Assembly (NCBI RefSeq): GCF_950295315.1
Contig: NC_080162.1
Coordinates: 70,244,962 to 70,308,961 of the forward strand
Direction of reading: 5' to 3'
DNA from: Erinaceus europaeus
Taxonomy: Eukaryota; Chordata; Mammalia; Eulipotyphla; Erinaceidae
Length of the DNA stretch: 64,000 nucleotides
Positions 33,535 to 43,631 of the stretch are shown here, piece after piece. How positions within the stretch are numbered: position 1 is the stretch's first letter; every line of letters starts with the position of its first letter. The notes beneath the pieces are model-generated. The model was given only the letters and a program-made list of their open reading frames with translations. It was not told the origin of the DNA and searched no databases. The translations under genes were made by a program, and so were the position numbers.

Positions 33535-34164
33535 CTCAGTGTTGTTTTTGTTTGCATTTCTCTGACAACCAAAGACTTGGAGCATTTTTTTCTTGTCCTT
33601 TCAGATCTCTTCTGTGGTGAATATTCTGTTCACGTTCTCTCCCCATTTTTGTATGGGGTCATCTGTTTTCTTGTTGTTGAGTTTGGCAAGCTCTTTATAT
33701 ATTTTGGTTATTAAACTCTTGTCTGATGTATGGCATATAAAGATCTTCTCCCATTCTGTGAGGGGTCTCTTTGTTTCTTTTGTTAGGCAGAAGCTTTTTA
33801 ATTTGATGTAGTCCCATAAGTTTATACTTGCCTTAGTCTTCTTTGTAATTGGATTTGTTTCATTGAAGATGTCTTTAAAATTTATCCAGAAAAGAGTTCT
33901 GCCAATATTTTCCTCTAAGTACCTGATAGTTTCTGGTCCCGGACTTTTATTCTTGGGAAGGTTTTTAATAATGGTTTCAATTTCTTTGGCTGTGATTGGA
34001 CTGTCCATATTTTCTAGTTCCTCTTTAATTTTGGGAGTCTGTAGGTAACTAGGAACTCATCCAATTCTTCCAGATTCTCTAGCTTGGTGCGTATAGTTGT
34101 TCTACCAACACATTTCTTATCATTAACTTTGCTTTAATATAACCTTTAATATCCAGTAAGTATC

Positions 34165-34372
34165 TTTTTAAAATTATTTATTTATTTATGAATAGAGACA
34201 GAGAGAAATTAAGAGGGGTGGGGGAGATAAGAGGGAGACAGAGAGACACCTGTAACCTGGCTTCACCACAAGCAAAGCTTTCCCCATGCAGGTAGGGAAC
34301 AGGGACTTGAACGCAGGTCCTTGAGCACTATAGTGTGTGCACTTAACCAGGTGTACCACCACCTGGCCCCAG
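34165..34372 (-). mobile_element. SINE-B
   Basis: 'acacctgtaacctggcttca', 'acttgaacgcaggtccttga' and 'gtaccaccacctggcccc', reversed class B. Confidence 0.88.
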
Positions 34373-35574
34373 ACAAGTATCTTTATATTAGTTTTCGTGT
34401 AAATTTTGATATTCCCATATATTAATTATTCTTGGAGGTTTTCAGAATAATAGCTTATCAAAATTTTCCTTTTTATTAGCAAAAGGGGTACAAAGTTATT
34501 GAAGCTTAAATAGTAGCAAAAATACTCAGGATAAGACATGTTGAGAACTTGTGGCAAACCTAGCCTTACTTTTCTTTGCAAGAGACTTAGAAACAAAAGG
34601 ATATATTTTCTTAAAGAATAAATTCATGGAACTATCAGAGAACAAGGAGTGACACTGGTCAGTCATAAATTATCAGACATACCTTCACCATGAAAGACAA
34701 ATAGAACCAGAAGCCACAACCCAATCTATATTCAGAGAAACTTGTGACAAAAGGCAGAAGTGACTGCAAACATTCCCCAAGCTCAAAAGCAGTGAGTGAA
34801 ATGAACAGGTCAAAGACATACATCTGTAGTTTTCATTTCTAGTAACATTTAATATTTTCTCACCATCTGCAACAGATGCTAGAAGAGAAAGTAATAATAT
34901 ATTTAAGATTCTGAAGAGAAAAATGCTAGCCTTAGCTAAGATTTCATTCATGAGTAAGAGCAAATTACATATATTTTTGTAAGTATGAAGGCTGAAAAAA
35001 TAGACTTACTGAAAAATTCTTCACTAAGGGTATAAATAAGCACAGAAAGGAAAAACTGGATGCAAAGAAATAAAAGGGGAGGGAAGTAATTTGATAAAAA
35101 TATGTTCATAAATCTAAAAAGAAAATTGACTGCATGTAATAATAGCAATTACTTCTATGTTTTAGAGCAAAATGGAATCAAATTATAAGGGAGAAATAAC
35201 ATACAGAATCGAAAAGGAATAGGAGGGACATTTAAAGATAATTGCCTTATTAGGGAGAAAAAGAGAGGCTGATTTCATTTTCAATTGTTTGAGAAAAGTA
35301 TAAAGTTAAGCAGTTACAGTAAAATTTCAAGTGTTACCACTAAAAGAATATAATTTAAAAGTGTGCTTCTAAACCAAGAGAGATAACAAAGGACTATGTA
35401 GCAAATGCTATCAGCATGGAAGAATCAAGAAAGAAAACAACAAAAGATAAAGGGTATAGAAATGCGAAATAAATAAAAGTCTTATGGTAAATGCAAACAA
35501 TTGCTCAATGAAGGATAAAAATAAATAAAAATCTCAGGTTGGAATTTCTCTTTTAACTTGAAAATAATAACAAC
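34373..35574. other. AT-rich unique DNA, no gene seen
   Basis: 1.2 kb with many short A runs and no recognised repeat. It may contain unrecognised, very old L1 on the minus strand continuing to 35575. Confidence 0.4.
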
Positions 35575-35754
35575 TTTGAAATAAGTTGCAAAGATATTAT
35601 AAAGGGACTATTTCCCACATACCCTTCAACCAATTTCTCCAGATAATTACATTTCACATAATTATAGTATGATATCAGGACCAGACATTTCCATTGGCGC
35701 AATATGTTATAATTCTATATCATGTTATTATGTATATAGTTGTTTAACTATGAC
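35575..35754 (-). repeat. ancient L1 3' UTR, left part
   Basis: 'tttcccacatacccttcaac', 'cacataattatagtatgata' and 'cattggcgcaatatgtta' match the reversed 3' UTR of old mammalian L1. The match continues after the LTR at 36158. Confidence 0.75.
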
Positions 35755-36157
35755 TGTTGTTATGCTTCTAAAACCCTTTCTGTTTCATTGGTTTAATCCC
35801 CCCTGCTTAACACTGTAGTCTATTTACATAACCACTGTTAACTAAGCACTGCCCTGGCTGCAGGGCATTGGTTTAATCCCCACTGGTTCATGATGTGTTT
35901 TTGCTCCGCCCCCTCTTGTAGTACACCCTGATTTGCACCAGTCACTTTTCGCTCCACCCTCTCTATGTCACATCCTGTTTCCACCCTACTTGGCCAGTAT
36001 ATATATAAGGACAGGATTGTGATTAAATATAGTTTTAGTTTAGTTTAGCTTGCCTTAGATTGTGCTGCGTTCAGCATGAATAAAGAGATACTGCGTACAG
36101 CTCAGCCATGAGTCCCTGGTCGTCTGTCTCCCGCCTGCAAAGCTAGCCAGCCCGGCA
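35755..36157 (+). mobile_element. solo LTR, class II-like
   Basis: 403 bp, TG...CA ends, flanked by a perfect 6-bp duplication TATGAC (35749-35754 and 36158-36163). TATA box at 35998-36009 and AATAAA at 36079-36084 place U3, R and U5 on the plus strand. A 6-bp duplication is typical of betaretrovirus-like (ERVK/IAP-type) integrations. It interrupts one continuous ancient L1, which independently confirms its limits. No gag, pol or env is present. Confidence 0.93.
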
Positions 36158-36625
36158 TATGACCATATTCAAGATAGAATTAATCCATCACCACAAAGAC
36201 CTCTCTCATGCTATACCTACCCTTTTTTCATCACCATGTCTAACCCCTTATTTGTTTTGTTTATCTACACTCTTGACATTTTGAACTGTTATATAAATAG
36301 AATCATACAGGTTGTGACCTTGGTGATAGGCTTTTTTTTTTCTTTCACTCACATAAGGTCCACTCTATTTTCTACTTGTATTAATTCCTTTTTATTGATG
36401 AGTAAATAGTCAGATATTTTTTCAATAGGCTTACTACAACCTATCTAATCCACCCATGCTGGACATGCTCATGTATCTCAGTCATTTCTGAACCATTTTA
36501 GCAAAGCTATTATGGATACCTTGTGCAAATTTCTGTGCAGATATAATTTTATTTCTCCCAGATAAATGTCCAGGAGTGCAGTTTTTAGATTCTTTAAATT
36601 TTTTAACAAACCAGTACTCCCAGAT
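36158..36625 (-). repeat. ancient L1, right part
   Basis: 'ccatcaccacaaagacctct', 'aaatagaatcatacaggttg', 'gcaaagctattatggatacc' and 'gataaatgtccaggagtgca' are successive landmarks of the same old L1 as at 35575. Confidence 0.75.
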
Positions 36626-36634
36626 CAACTTTTT

Positions 36635-36790
36635 TCATTCCTTTTATGGGGAGTGGGTGGCACTACAGCACTATTCTACCCCCCCCCATGGAGTAGCACC
36701 CCTATTAATGGTTCTCCATGTGGTGCTAGGGCTCAAACCAGGGATCCATGCCTCACCATGTGCCCTGCTAGTTAAGCAATCTCTCAGCAT
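36635..36790 (-). mobile_element. old tRNA-derived SINE
   Basis: 'gtggtgctagggctcaaacc' with 'cctgctagttaagcaatctc' suggests a reversed B box and head. Class uncertain. Confidence 0.45.
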
Positions 36791-36799
36791 TTCTTCTTT

Positions 36800-37012
36800 T
36801 TTTAAAATCTTGTTATTTTATTTTATGTATTTGTTATTGGATACAGACAGAAATTGAGAGGGGAGGAGGGAGATAGAGAGAAAGAGAGACAGAGAGACAC
36901 CTGCAGCCCTGCTTTACCATTCCCCCTGCAGGTGGAGACCAGGAGCTTGAACCTAGGTCCTTGTGCACTGTAATATGTGTGCTTAACCATGTGTGCCACT
37001 GTCTTGGCCCCC
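36800..37012 (-). mobile_element. SINE-B
   Basis: 'ttgttattggatacagacag', 'gacacctgcagccctgcttt', 'gagcttgaacctaggtcctt' and 'gtgtgccactgtcttggccc'. Confidence 0.85.
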
Positions 37013-37154
37013 TCTCCTAGCATCTCCATGTAAATTTTTCAGTAAACTTGTCTAAAAAAATTAAAATCTTCCTGAAATTTTGATGTAAATTGTGTTAAAT
37101 TTACATATCAATAAGAGAGAAATGTACAGCACTATTAAATTTCTTTTTTTGTTT

Positions 37155-37372
37155 AGTATATTTGTTTTAATCTTTATTTATTACCTAGAGACAGTCAGAA
37201 ATCGAGATGGTAGGGGGAGATAGAGAGGGCAAGAGACAGAGAAACACCTGTAGCAGCACTACTTCACCACTTACAAAGCTTTCTCCTTGCAGATAAGGAC
37301 TAGGGACTTAAACCCAGGTCCTTATACAATGTAATATGTGTGCTCAACCAGATGTGCCACCACCCAGCCCCC
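37155..37372 (-). mobile_element. SINE-B
   Basis: 'gaaacacctgtagcagcact', 'gacttaaacccaggtcctta' and 'gatgtgccaccacccagccc'. Confidence 0.85.
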
Positions 37373-37505
37373 TAAGTTTATTTTATTTTCTAAGCCATGA
37401 AGACAGACTAGGAAACTCGTCATGAAGTTATTTCTTGGGTCCTCCAGCTCTGTGTTGGTCTGCCTTTTTAATTTTCTTGTTTGCTTTTATGTAATGTCCA
37501 GATAT

Positions 37506-37612
37506 TTTTAATTTATTTATAAAATGGAAACATTGACAATACCATAGGATAAGAAGGGTAACAATTCCCACCACCAGAGCTCTGTATCCCATTCCCTCCC
37601 CAGTGTCCAGAT
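37506..37612 (-). mobile_element. L1 3' UTR fragment
   Basis: 'tttataaaatggaaacattg', 'ccataggataagaagggtaa' and 'caattcccaccaccagagct': the reversed last 100 bases only. Confidence 0.8.
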
Positions 37613-37899
37613 TCTAAGTGTACTCAGCAGGAAAAATATATCTATTGCATCTGCTCACAAATACAAGCCCCCAAGCAAAACCTTGCTATAGACAATTTGA
37701 ATGAAATACACATACATATCTAAAACAAAAAAGACACCTAAATTAAAAGTTAATCATAAAGAGATTTTAAAATTACATCAAGTAAATAGCAGTTAAAAGA
37801 GTCTATACCATACTATTATCAAACAATCAAATGTATTATAGAAATAGAAGTATTACATTATGATAAGAGGGCAAATTTAATAACTATAAGAATGTAAAC
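37613..37899. other. AT-rich unique DNA
   Basis: No gene or repeat recognised. Confidence 0.3.
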
Positions 37900-38119
37900 A
37901 GAAGGGCCACGTGGTGGCACATGCAGCTGAGTGTACATCTTAACCTATGTGCAAGGACCCAGCTTCAAGTCCCCATTCCCCACCTATGGAGGATGGGGAA
38001 ACTTCACAAGCAGTGAAACAGGTCTGCAGGTGTCTCTTTTTCTCTCTCCCTCTCTACCCCACCAACTCCCCTCTCAAATTCTCTCTGTCCTATCAAATAG
38101 AAGGAAAAGAGGACAAAAA

Positions 38120-38158
<39 letters not shown>

Positions 38159-38218
38159 AATGGCCATGAGGTATGGTGGATTCTTTGTGCAGGCATTGAA
38201 CCCCAGCAATAATCCTGA
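37900..38218 (+). mobile_element. SINE-B with a SINE-A-like 3' module
   Basis: Class B head ('cacgtggtggcacatgcagc', 'gtgcaaggacccagcttcaa') and body, a (TAAA)n run at about 38117-38159, then 'tggccatgaggtatggtgga', 'ttgtgcaggcattgaacccc' and 'agcaataatcctgag', equivalent to the extra 3' module of SINE-A. Confidence 0.8.
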
Positions 38219-38221
38219 GTA

Positions 38222-38622
38222 AGTCGTGGTCTATATCCACAATGGAATACTATTCAGCTATTTAAAATGGTGAATTCACCTTCTTCATCTCATCTTGGAT
38301 GGAACTTAAAGGAATCATGTTAAGTGAGATAAGTCAGTAAAATAAGGATGAATATGGGATGATCTCATTCATAGAAAGAAGTTGAAAGATAAGAACAGAA
38401 GGGAAAACACTAAGCAGAACTGAGACTGGAGTTGGTGTATCCCAACAAAGTAAAAGACTCAGGGGAGGGGGAGGGTTCAGGCCCTGGAACATAATGGCAG
38501 AGGAGGACCTGGTAGAGGTTGAATTGTTATGTGGAAAACTGAAAAATGTTATGCATTTAAAAACTACTGTGTTTTACCATCAATTGTAAACCATTAATCC
38601 CCCAATAAAGAAAAAAAAAACA
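38222..38622 (+). mobile_element. L1 3' end with last bases of ORF2
   Basis: 'cacaatggaatactattcag', 'tgggatgatctcattcatag', 'gactggagttggtgtatccc', 'ggcagaggaggacctggtag' and 'cccccaataaagaaaaa'. It begins within the ORF2 C-terminus and ends in an A-rich tail. Confidence 0.88.
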
Positions 38623-38867
38623 AATAAAAAGAGACGCCTGCAGAGCACTGTTTTACTATTTGTATTGGTGGACATGAATATATATATATTTCTTTACAAC
38701 TGGAAGAAAAAAATGTTAAGTATCTAAGGCTACTGGGGTGAAAAATTATTGAATATAAAGGAAAAATGACTTAATTTCCAGGCAAATATTGACAACTCCA
38801 AATTCACAGATGTCACTGCTACCAAAAAAAAAAAAAGTAAGAGACATCAGACACAAAATAGTGTAAC

Positions 38868-39075
38868 AGCCAGAAGAGAGCTCAGTCTGCACACTTTACT
38901 ATATATAAGGCCCAGGGTTGAGTCTCCGTCACCACATAAGCACACTAACAATGAAGGTGCTGTGGTGTCTCTCCTTTTTTCTCTGTCTCTTTCTTTGCCT
39001 TCCTGTATTTTAAAAAGAAAAACGTGGCCATTAGGAGTGGACACTTTTTTCATGCAAAGGCATAAAACCCTGGTA
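38868..39075 (+). mobile_element. SINE-E with 3' module
   Basis: 'gagagctcagtctgcacact', 'aggcccagggttgagtctcc', the pyrimidine-rich body, then 'acgtggccattaggagtgga' and 'aaaggcataaaaccctgg', a weak version of the same 3' module. Confidence 0.65.
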
Positions 39076-39984
39076 TGTGTGTGTGTGGGGGGGGAGCTAT
39101 AGGAATTTATAATTAAAAAAACACACTTATAATACTTTATTGGTGGGTAGTACTTATACATTCCTTGTAGTAACAAAGGGAACATGTATTCAGGAGACAT
39201 GTTCCTTGTTCACATGCTCAGTAATCTCAGCCAGTCCTAAAGACAGGGCAGCACACATGTCAATTTATATAATCAAAATCAAATGAAAACAGTAATCGAC
39301 AACCACAATACTCCTTAGAGAAAAGAAAATAAACTCTCTACATGTATATTCTAAAAAGCACAATCCTAAAAGATTCATTGTGTAAGAAAAAAAACACATA
39401 AAAATCATGAAATATTTAGGGGTGAATGGCAGTGGAAGAAAGCAAACCTGGGGGAGGCAGGCATGGAAATCCCACACTGATGCTCTCTAGTGCTTAACTG
39501 CTCATTTTATCCAAGACGCAATATGTTGTCTCTCCATCTATTCTGGGAGATTTCCTAATATTATCTTCAGCGTCAAGTACTGAATTTGTTGTTTATATTT
39601 TGCCAGTCACAAATTATTTCCAAGAATTATTTTTTGATTTGTTTCCTATTTATTCCTCTTAAGTAGCAGCTTATTCTTATTTTTTAGCTATAACATCTTG
39701 TCAAATCTATTTGCTAATATTAATCTGTTGTAGGGCATATTGTTGGCAAGGCATGTACTCTACTGAGTGTGATATTTCTTGGCTCTAGGCATAAGAGTTT
39801 CTACTGATATATGTGAGAGAGTGAATTTTAGGCTTTTGAAGATAATACAAGGTGTATTCTAAAATACTTACACCTATTTACATTCTCACAACTGATAGCC
39901 TGGAACTCTATATACTCTAGTATTTTATATCATTGGGCTTTGCAAATCATTATTAATTACATTGAATCTCATTTTAGCCTTGCT
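39076..39984. other. unique DNA, no gene seen
   Basis: A faint SINE-E remnant may lie at 39728-39785 ('gcaaggcatgtactctactg'). Otherwise nothing recognised. Confidence 0.4.
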
Positions 39985-40055
39985 GTATTTTTTAAAAAAT
40001 TTTTATTTATAAAATGGAAACACTGATAAGACCATAGGATAAGAGGGCTACAATT
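39985..40055 (-). mobile_element. L1 3' UTR, part 1 of 3
   Basis: 'tttataaaatggaaacactg' to 'ataagagggctacaatt'. Interrupted here by a SINE, resuming at 40361. Confidence 0.88.
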
Positions 40056-40360
40056 GGCGGCTGGGTGGTATAGCCCAGCGGGTTAAGCGCACATGGTGCA
40101 AAGCACAAGGACTGGGTAAAGGATCCAGGTTCCAGCCCCCAGGTCCCCACCTACAGGGGGGTCGTTTCACGAGTGGTGAAGCAGGTCTACAGGTGTCTTA
40201 TCTTTCTTTCCCCTCCTCTCTTGATTTCTCTCTGCTCTATCCAACAATGACGATAGCAATAACAACAGTAATGGTAAAAAACAAGAAGGGCAACAAAAGG
40301 GAAAAAATGGCCTCCAGGAGCAGTGGATTCACAGTGCAGGCACCGAGCCCCAGCAATAAA
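40056..40360 (+). mobile_element. SINE-A with partial 3' module, inside L1
   Basis: Flanked by a 15-bp duplication with three mismatches (40041-40055 and 40361-40375), so the insertion is old. The head has 'gcccagcgggttaagcgcac'. The module ends early at 'agccccagcaataaa', missing the last stem arm. Confidence 0.9.
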
Positions 40361-40538
40361 AAGAGGGGTATAGTTCCACACAATCCTCACCAACAGAACT
40401 CCATATCCCATCTCCTCCCCTGATGGCTTTCCTATTCTTTATCTCTCTGGGAGTATGGACCCAGAGTCATTATGGGGTGCAGAAGATGGAAGGTCTGACT
40501 TCTGTAATTGCTTCCCCCCTGAACATGGGCATTAGCAG
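40361..40538 (-). mobile_element. L1 3' UTR, part 2 of 3
   Basis: 'aagaggggtatagttccaca' to 'gaacatgggcattagcag', collinear with 59400-59970 apart from the insertions. Confidence 0.9.
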
Positions 40539-40829
40539 ACCCACATAGTCAATGACTGCCACCTCTCCAGATTCAAAGGAGGTCTCGAAACTTTACATCA
40601 GGCTCAACCTGACGCTGTTGACTGGCTACGGAAGAAGGGCAAACGGAAGAAGAAAGAAGAAAGAAGAAGAAGAAGGAGGAGGAGGAGGAGGAGGAGGAGG
40701 AGGAGGAGGAGGAGAAGGAGAAGGAGAAGGAGAAGGAGAAGGAGAAGGAGAAGGAGAAGGAGAAGAAGAAGAAGAAGAAGAAGAAGAAGAAGAAGAAGAA
40801 GAAGAAGAAGAAGAAGAAGAAGAAGAAGA
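40539..40829 (+). mobile_element. non-L1 LINE 3' end with GAA/GGA tail, inside L1
   Basis: Inserted in the L1 3' UTR with a 5-bp duplication AGCAG (40534-40538 and 40830-40834). The first 108 bases encode the last part of the LINE protein: 'TDWLRKKGK'-type residues with HIVNDCHLSRF upstream in the other copies. The remaining 183 bases are GAA, GGA and GGAGAA repeats grown from the element's own tail. Long acidic and serine-rich open frames here come from the repeat. Confidence 0.85.
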
Positions 40830-41205
40830 AGCAGGTTGATCCATACTCCCAGCCTGTCTCTGTCTTTCCCTAGTGGGGGCAGAGCTCTAGGGAAGCATGG
40901 CTCCAGGACACAATGGTGGGGTCTCTGCCCAGGGAAGTCCGGTTGGCATCATGTTATCATCTGGAACCTGGTGGCCGAAAAAAAGAGTTAACATATAGAG
41001 CCAAACAAATTGTTGACTAATCAAGAACCTAAAGGCTGGACTACTGCAGATGAAGATTTGGGGTCCCCATTTTGGAAAAAGCTAGTAGGTCTATTTTAGG
41101 TATATTCCAAGGGGCCTGTGACTTTTACTAGTTTTTGCCTGAGCCTGACTTTTGACCTTGTGCATTTCTACAAACATCAATAAAGCCAAACAACTCTGCA
41201 TTTGT
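40830..41205 (-). mobile_element. L1 3' UTR, part 3 of 3
   Basis: Resumes with 'caggttgatccatactccca' and runs through 'gagccaaacaaattgttgac' and 'tccaaggggcctgtgac' before losing similarity to the copy at 59860. Confidence 0.85.
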
Positions 41206-41339
41206 TGGCTATGTGTGATTTCTCTTCTGAAAACTGCCTGTTCATGTTTCTTAATTACATTTTTTTTTAAATCAGGAAGTTTATGCCCTATGTCATGAGT
41301 TGCAGGAATGCTTTAGATAATCTTTTTCACTTTTAATCT

Positions 41340-41483
41340 ATTTATATTTATGGGAGAGGGGAAAGAAAAGAGACCAGAGCACCATTCAGTTCTGGCATAT
41401 GACACTGCTAGGAATTGAGTCTAAGGCCTTTGGGATTTCATGCATGCAAGTTCCGTGCTGCTCTAACAATGAGTTCCCTGGTC
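41340..41483 (-). mobile_element. SINE-D
   Basis: 'gagaccagagcaccattcag', 'aggaattgagtctaaggcct' and 'ctaacaatgagttccctggt'. Confidence 0.6.
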
Positions 41484-41709
41484 CACATGCTTGATAATAA
41501 TCTTTTACCATATGTGTGTTTTAAAAATATCTACTCCCAGTTGACTTTCAGTTTCTTGCTCTAGTGATCAATAGTCTTTTTAGCATTCATTATTAGTAAT
41601 AGTCTTTTAGTTTTAGTCATTAAAAATCTGGCTTATAGTGCACAGTTATATGCAATAAATATATAAAGAATTGAATTCTATTAGTTATTGGCAAAATTAA
41701 TTCACTAAA
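41484..41709. other. unique DNA
   Basis: AT-rich; nothing recognised. Confidence 0.3.
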
Positions 41710-41817
41710 TTAACTGCTCAGCACTTGTATAAGGTGGTACCTGGGACTGAACTTGAGACTTCAGAACTTCAAGCATGAAAGCCTTTGCATAACCACTATG
41801 TTATCTCCCAGCCCTAA
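41710..41817 (-). mobile_element. SINE-C
   Basis: 'gtggtacctgggactgaact' and 'gcctttgcataaccactatg' with 'ttatctcccagccc' give the reversed head. Confidence 0.65.
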
Positions 41818-42817
41818 TTCACTGATTTCATAATCAATCATTTTTGTAACTTATTTAGGAATTATTCCTTACCCAAAATCTCAAGGATAATCTAAAGATC
41901 AAATAAATCTACTCTAACTTTTTTCTTTTTAAATACTTTTTTTAACTTAGAAGGCATATTAACAAAACCATTTTGTCTTGTAGTTAAAAATATTTTCATT
42001 TCAACTTTTCTTCACACTTGCCACTTTAGTGTTTACTTGACTTATATTTCAAAGTATCATCTACGAGTGAATTGTGTTTTTCCTCATGTATTTTTCTCTT
42101 TGCTTAATTGTGCTTGATACAGTACCTTGAATCAAACATTTGAGGGACTTAGTGATTTTATGAGGCCAAGCCACTGTTGAGCTATCCACAGCACGGGGAT
42201 CAAACTACATCTGGAAGGAATGCTGCTAGTTGAATCACCTCCCTGGCTATAAAAACTGTAACAGAAATGGTTCTGGGTTTTGAACATTAACCCACCATAC
42301 CAGCTTTTGAGATAAGGTTGGTAAAGTAACTCTGAATATTTAAAGTAGCTTACATTGAGAAGTATGTCATCTCTGGGGCTTTATTGCTTGGGCTGACTTT
42401 TTCTTAGAGGTGAAAGGAGGTGAGGAATATAAAGTGCAGGAAGCCGTCTCCCATGTATGTACTATGTACATGGAGAATCTATATTGCCCTAGCATAGTAG
42501 GTACACCAACATATATGCCAAACTAAAAAGATAATTAAAGAGACTCAAGGGGCTGTGGTTCCTGGGTGATGTGTAAAAATAGAATGAAGTCAATAAGGAG
42601 TTCTTTTTAAAGCAAGGCTAAAGGTTATGTCACTACATGTTGCATATGTTAAAAGCAAAATGAAGTCTAACAGTAATAGTCACCAAAATCATAATGTTTT
42701 GAATTAAGCATTTAGATAAAGCTTTAGACTTGGAAAAAAACTAGTTTGAGTGATGTTGTGGTTGTCTGTCCCTCTTTCTAATAAACAAATCTTGAGAGGC
42801 TAGAATCAATCAGCCCA
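41818..42817. other. unique DNA with one possible SINE
   Basis: No gene recognised. 42140-42250 ('gttgagctatccacagcacg', 'gatcaaactacatctgg') may be a decayed tRNA-derived SINE. Confidence 0.35.
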
Positions 42818-42965
42818 GGGGATGGAGCAGTGGCTAGTGCGATAAACTTACAAACATGAGGAACCAGTTCAATTCCCAACACTTTACATGCTAGAGCTGG
42901 GGTTGCCCTGCCAAGACAACCTAAGCTTTTTCATAGCAATACTAAGTGCTAATTCTCAAGTACTT
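42818..42965 (+). mobile_element. old tRNA-derived SINE
   Basis: 'gatggagcagtggctagtgc', 'gaaccagttcaattcccaac' are a head and B box in the plus orientation. Class between C and D. Confidence 0.55.
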
Positions 42966-43162
42966 AATTTTACATGATTCATGGATGATGTTATAAATAT
43001 CCAAATAGGCCTTGCCTGAGAAAAAGTCCCCTATCCCTATGCTAGAGTGATGCTGTCTCCTGTTCTATTTTAAAAATTCAGTCCAAAGTAGTGACTTTCA
43101 GCAATCCCTGCACACACTAACTCTGTGCACTTTGTGTAACTTTTAGATGGATCATAAGTTGG

Positions 43163-43625
43163 TGTTGGTATGCTTTTAAAAACCCCTTCTGTTTCATTTG
43201 GTTTAAATCCCCCCTGCTTAACACTATTCTATTTACATAACCACTTCATTCTATTTACATAACCGCTGTTAACAAGCACCACCCTCCCTCCAGGGCATTG
43301 GTTCAATCCCCACTGGTTCATGATATGTTTTTGCTCTGCCCCCTCTCCTTGTCACACTCTGATTTTCACCAGTCACTTTTCTCTCCACCCTCTCTATGTC
43401 ACATCCTGTTCACACCCTACTTGGGAAGTATATATAAAGACAACATTGTTCGTTTTAGTTTAGTTTAGCTTAGCTTGGTATAGATTGCGCTGCGTCCTGC
43501 ATGAATAAAGAGATACTGAGTACAACCCACCCATGAGTCTCTGGTCGTCTGTTACCCGCCCGTGAAGCCAGCCCGTCGAAAACAACATAACCTGTCGAAA
43601 ACAACATAGCCCATCGAAAACAACA
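43163..43625 (+). mobile_element. solo LTR, same family as 35755
   Basis: 463 bp, TG...CA ends, perfect 6-bp duplication AGTTGG (43157-43162 and 43626-43631). TATA box at 43429-43438, AATAAA at 43504-43509. It is similar to the LTR at 35755 over nearly its whole length. It differs by an internal repeat of 'ttctatttacataacc' in U3 and by a three-copy repeat at its 3' end. No internal genes. Confidence 0.93.
43565..43625 (+). repeat. 19-bp tandem triplet at the LTR 3' end
   Basis: Three near-copies, each ending 'cgaaaacaaca' (cgtcgaaaacaacataa, tgtcgaaaacaacatag, catcgaaaacaaca). They are absent from the LTR at 35755, which ends just after the equivalent 'cagcccg'. Confidence 0.9.
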
Positions 43626-43631
43626 AGTTGG

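Larger units (their letters stand above)
32074..34105 (-). mobile_element. L1, 5'-truncated and internally deleted, host to two insertions
   Basis: A perfect 13-bp duplication CAACACATTTCTT (32061-32073 and 34106-34118) bounds it. On the minus strand it reads an early RT segment (ITAKEIETIIKNLPKNKSPG), then jumps directly to the late ORF2 segment (TIRYLEENIGRTL) with the RT core missing. The C-terminal third, broken by frameshifts and insertions, and a 3' UTR with a reversed AATAAAG follow. It contains a SINE-A (32642-32907) and an L1 3' UTR fragment (33095-33534). RT catalytic residues are absent, so it cannot move on its own. Confidence 0.92.

Noticed and set aside
40552..40844. Poly-Glu/poly-Gly and poly-Ser open frames
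   Set aside because: They are translations of the GAA/GGA repeat.
35755..43625. A single provirus bounded by the two related LTRs
   Set aside because: Each LTR has its own different 6-bp duplication, and the 7 kb between them is L1, SINE and unique DNA with no retroviral genes.
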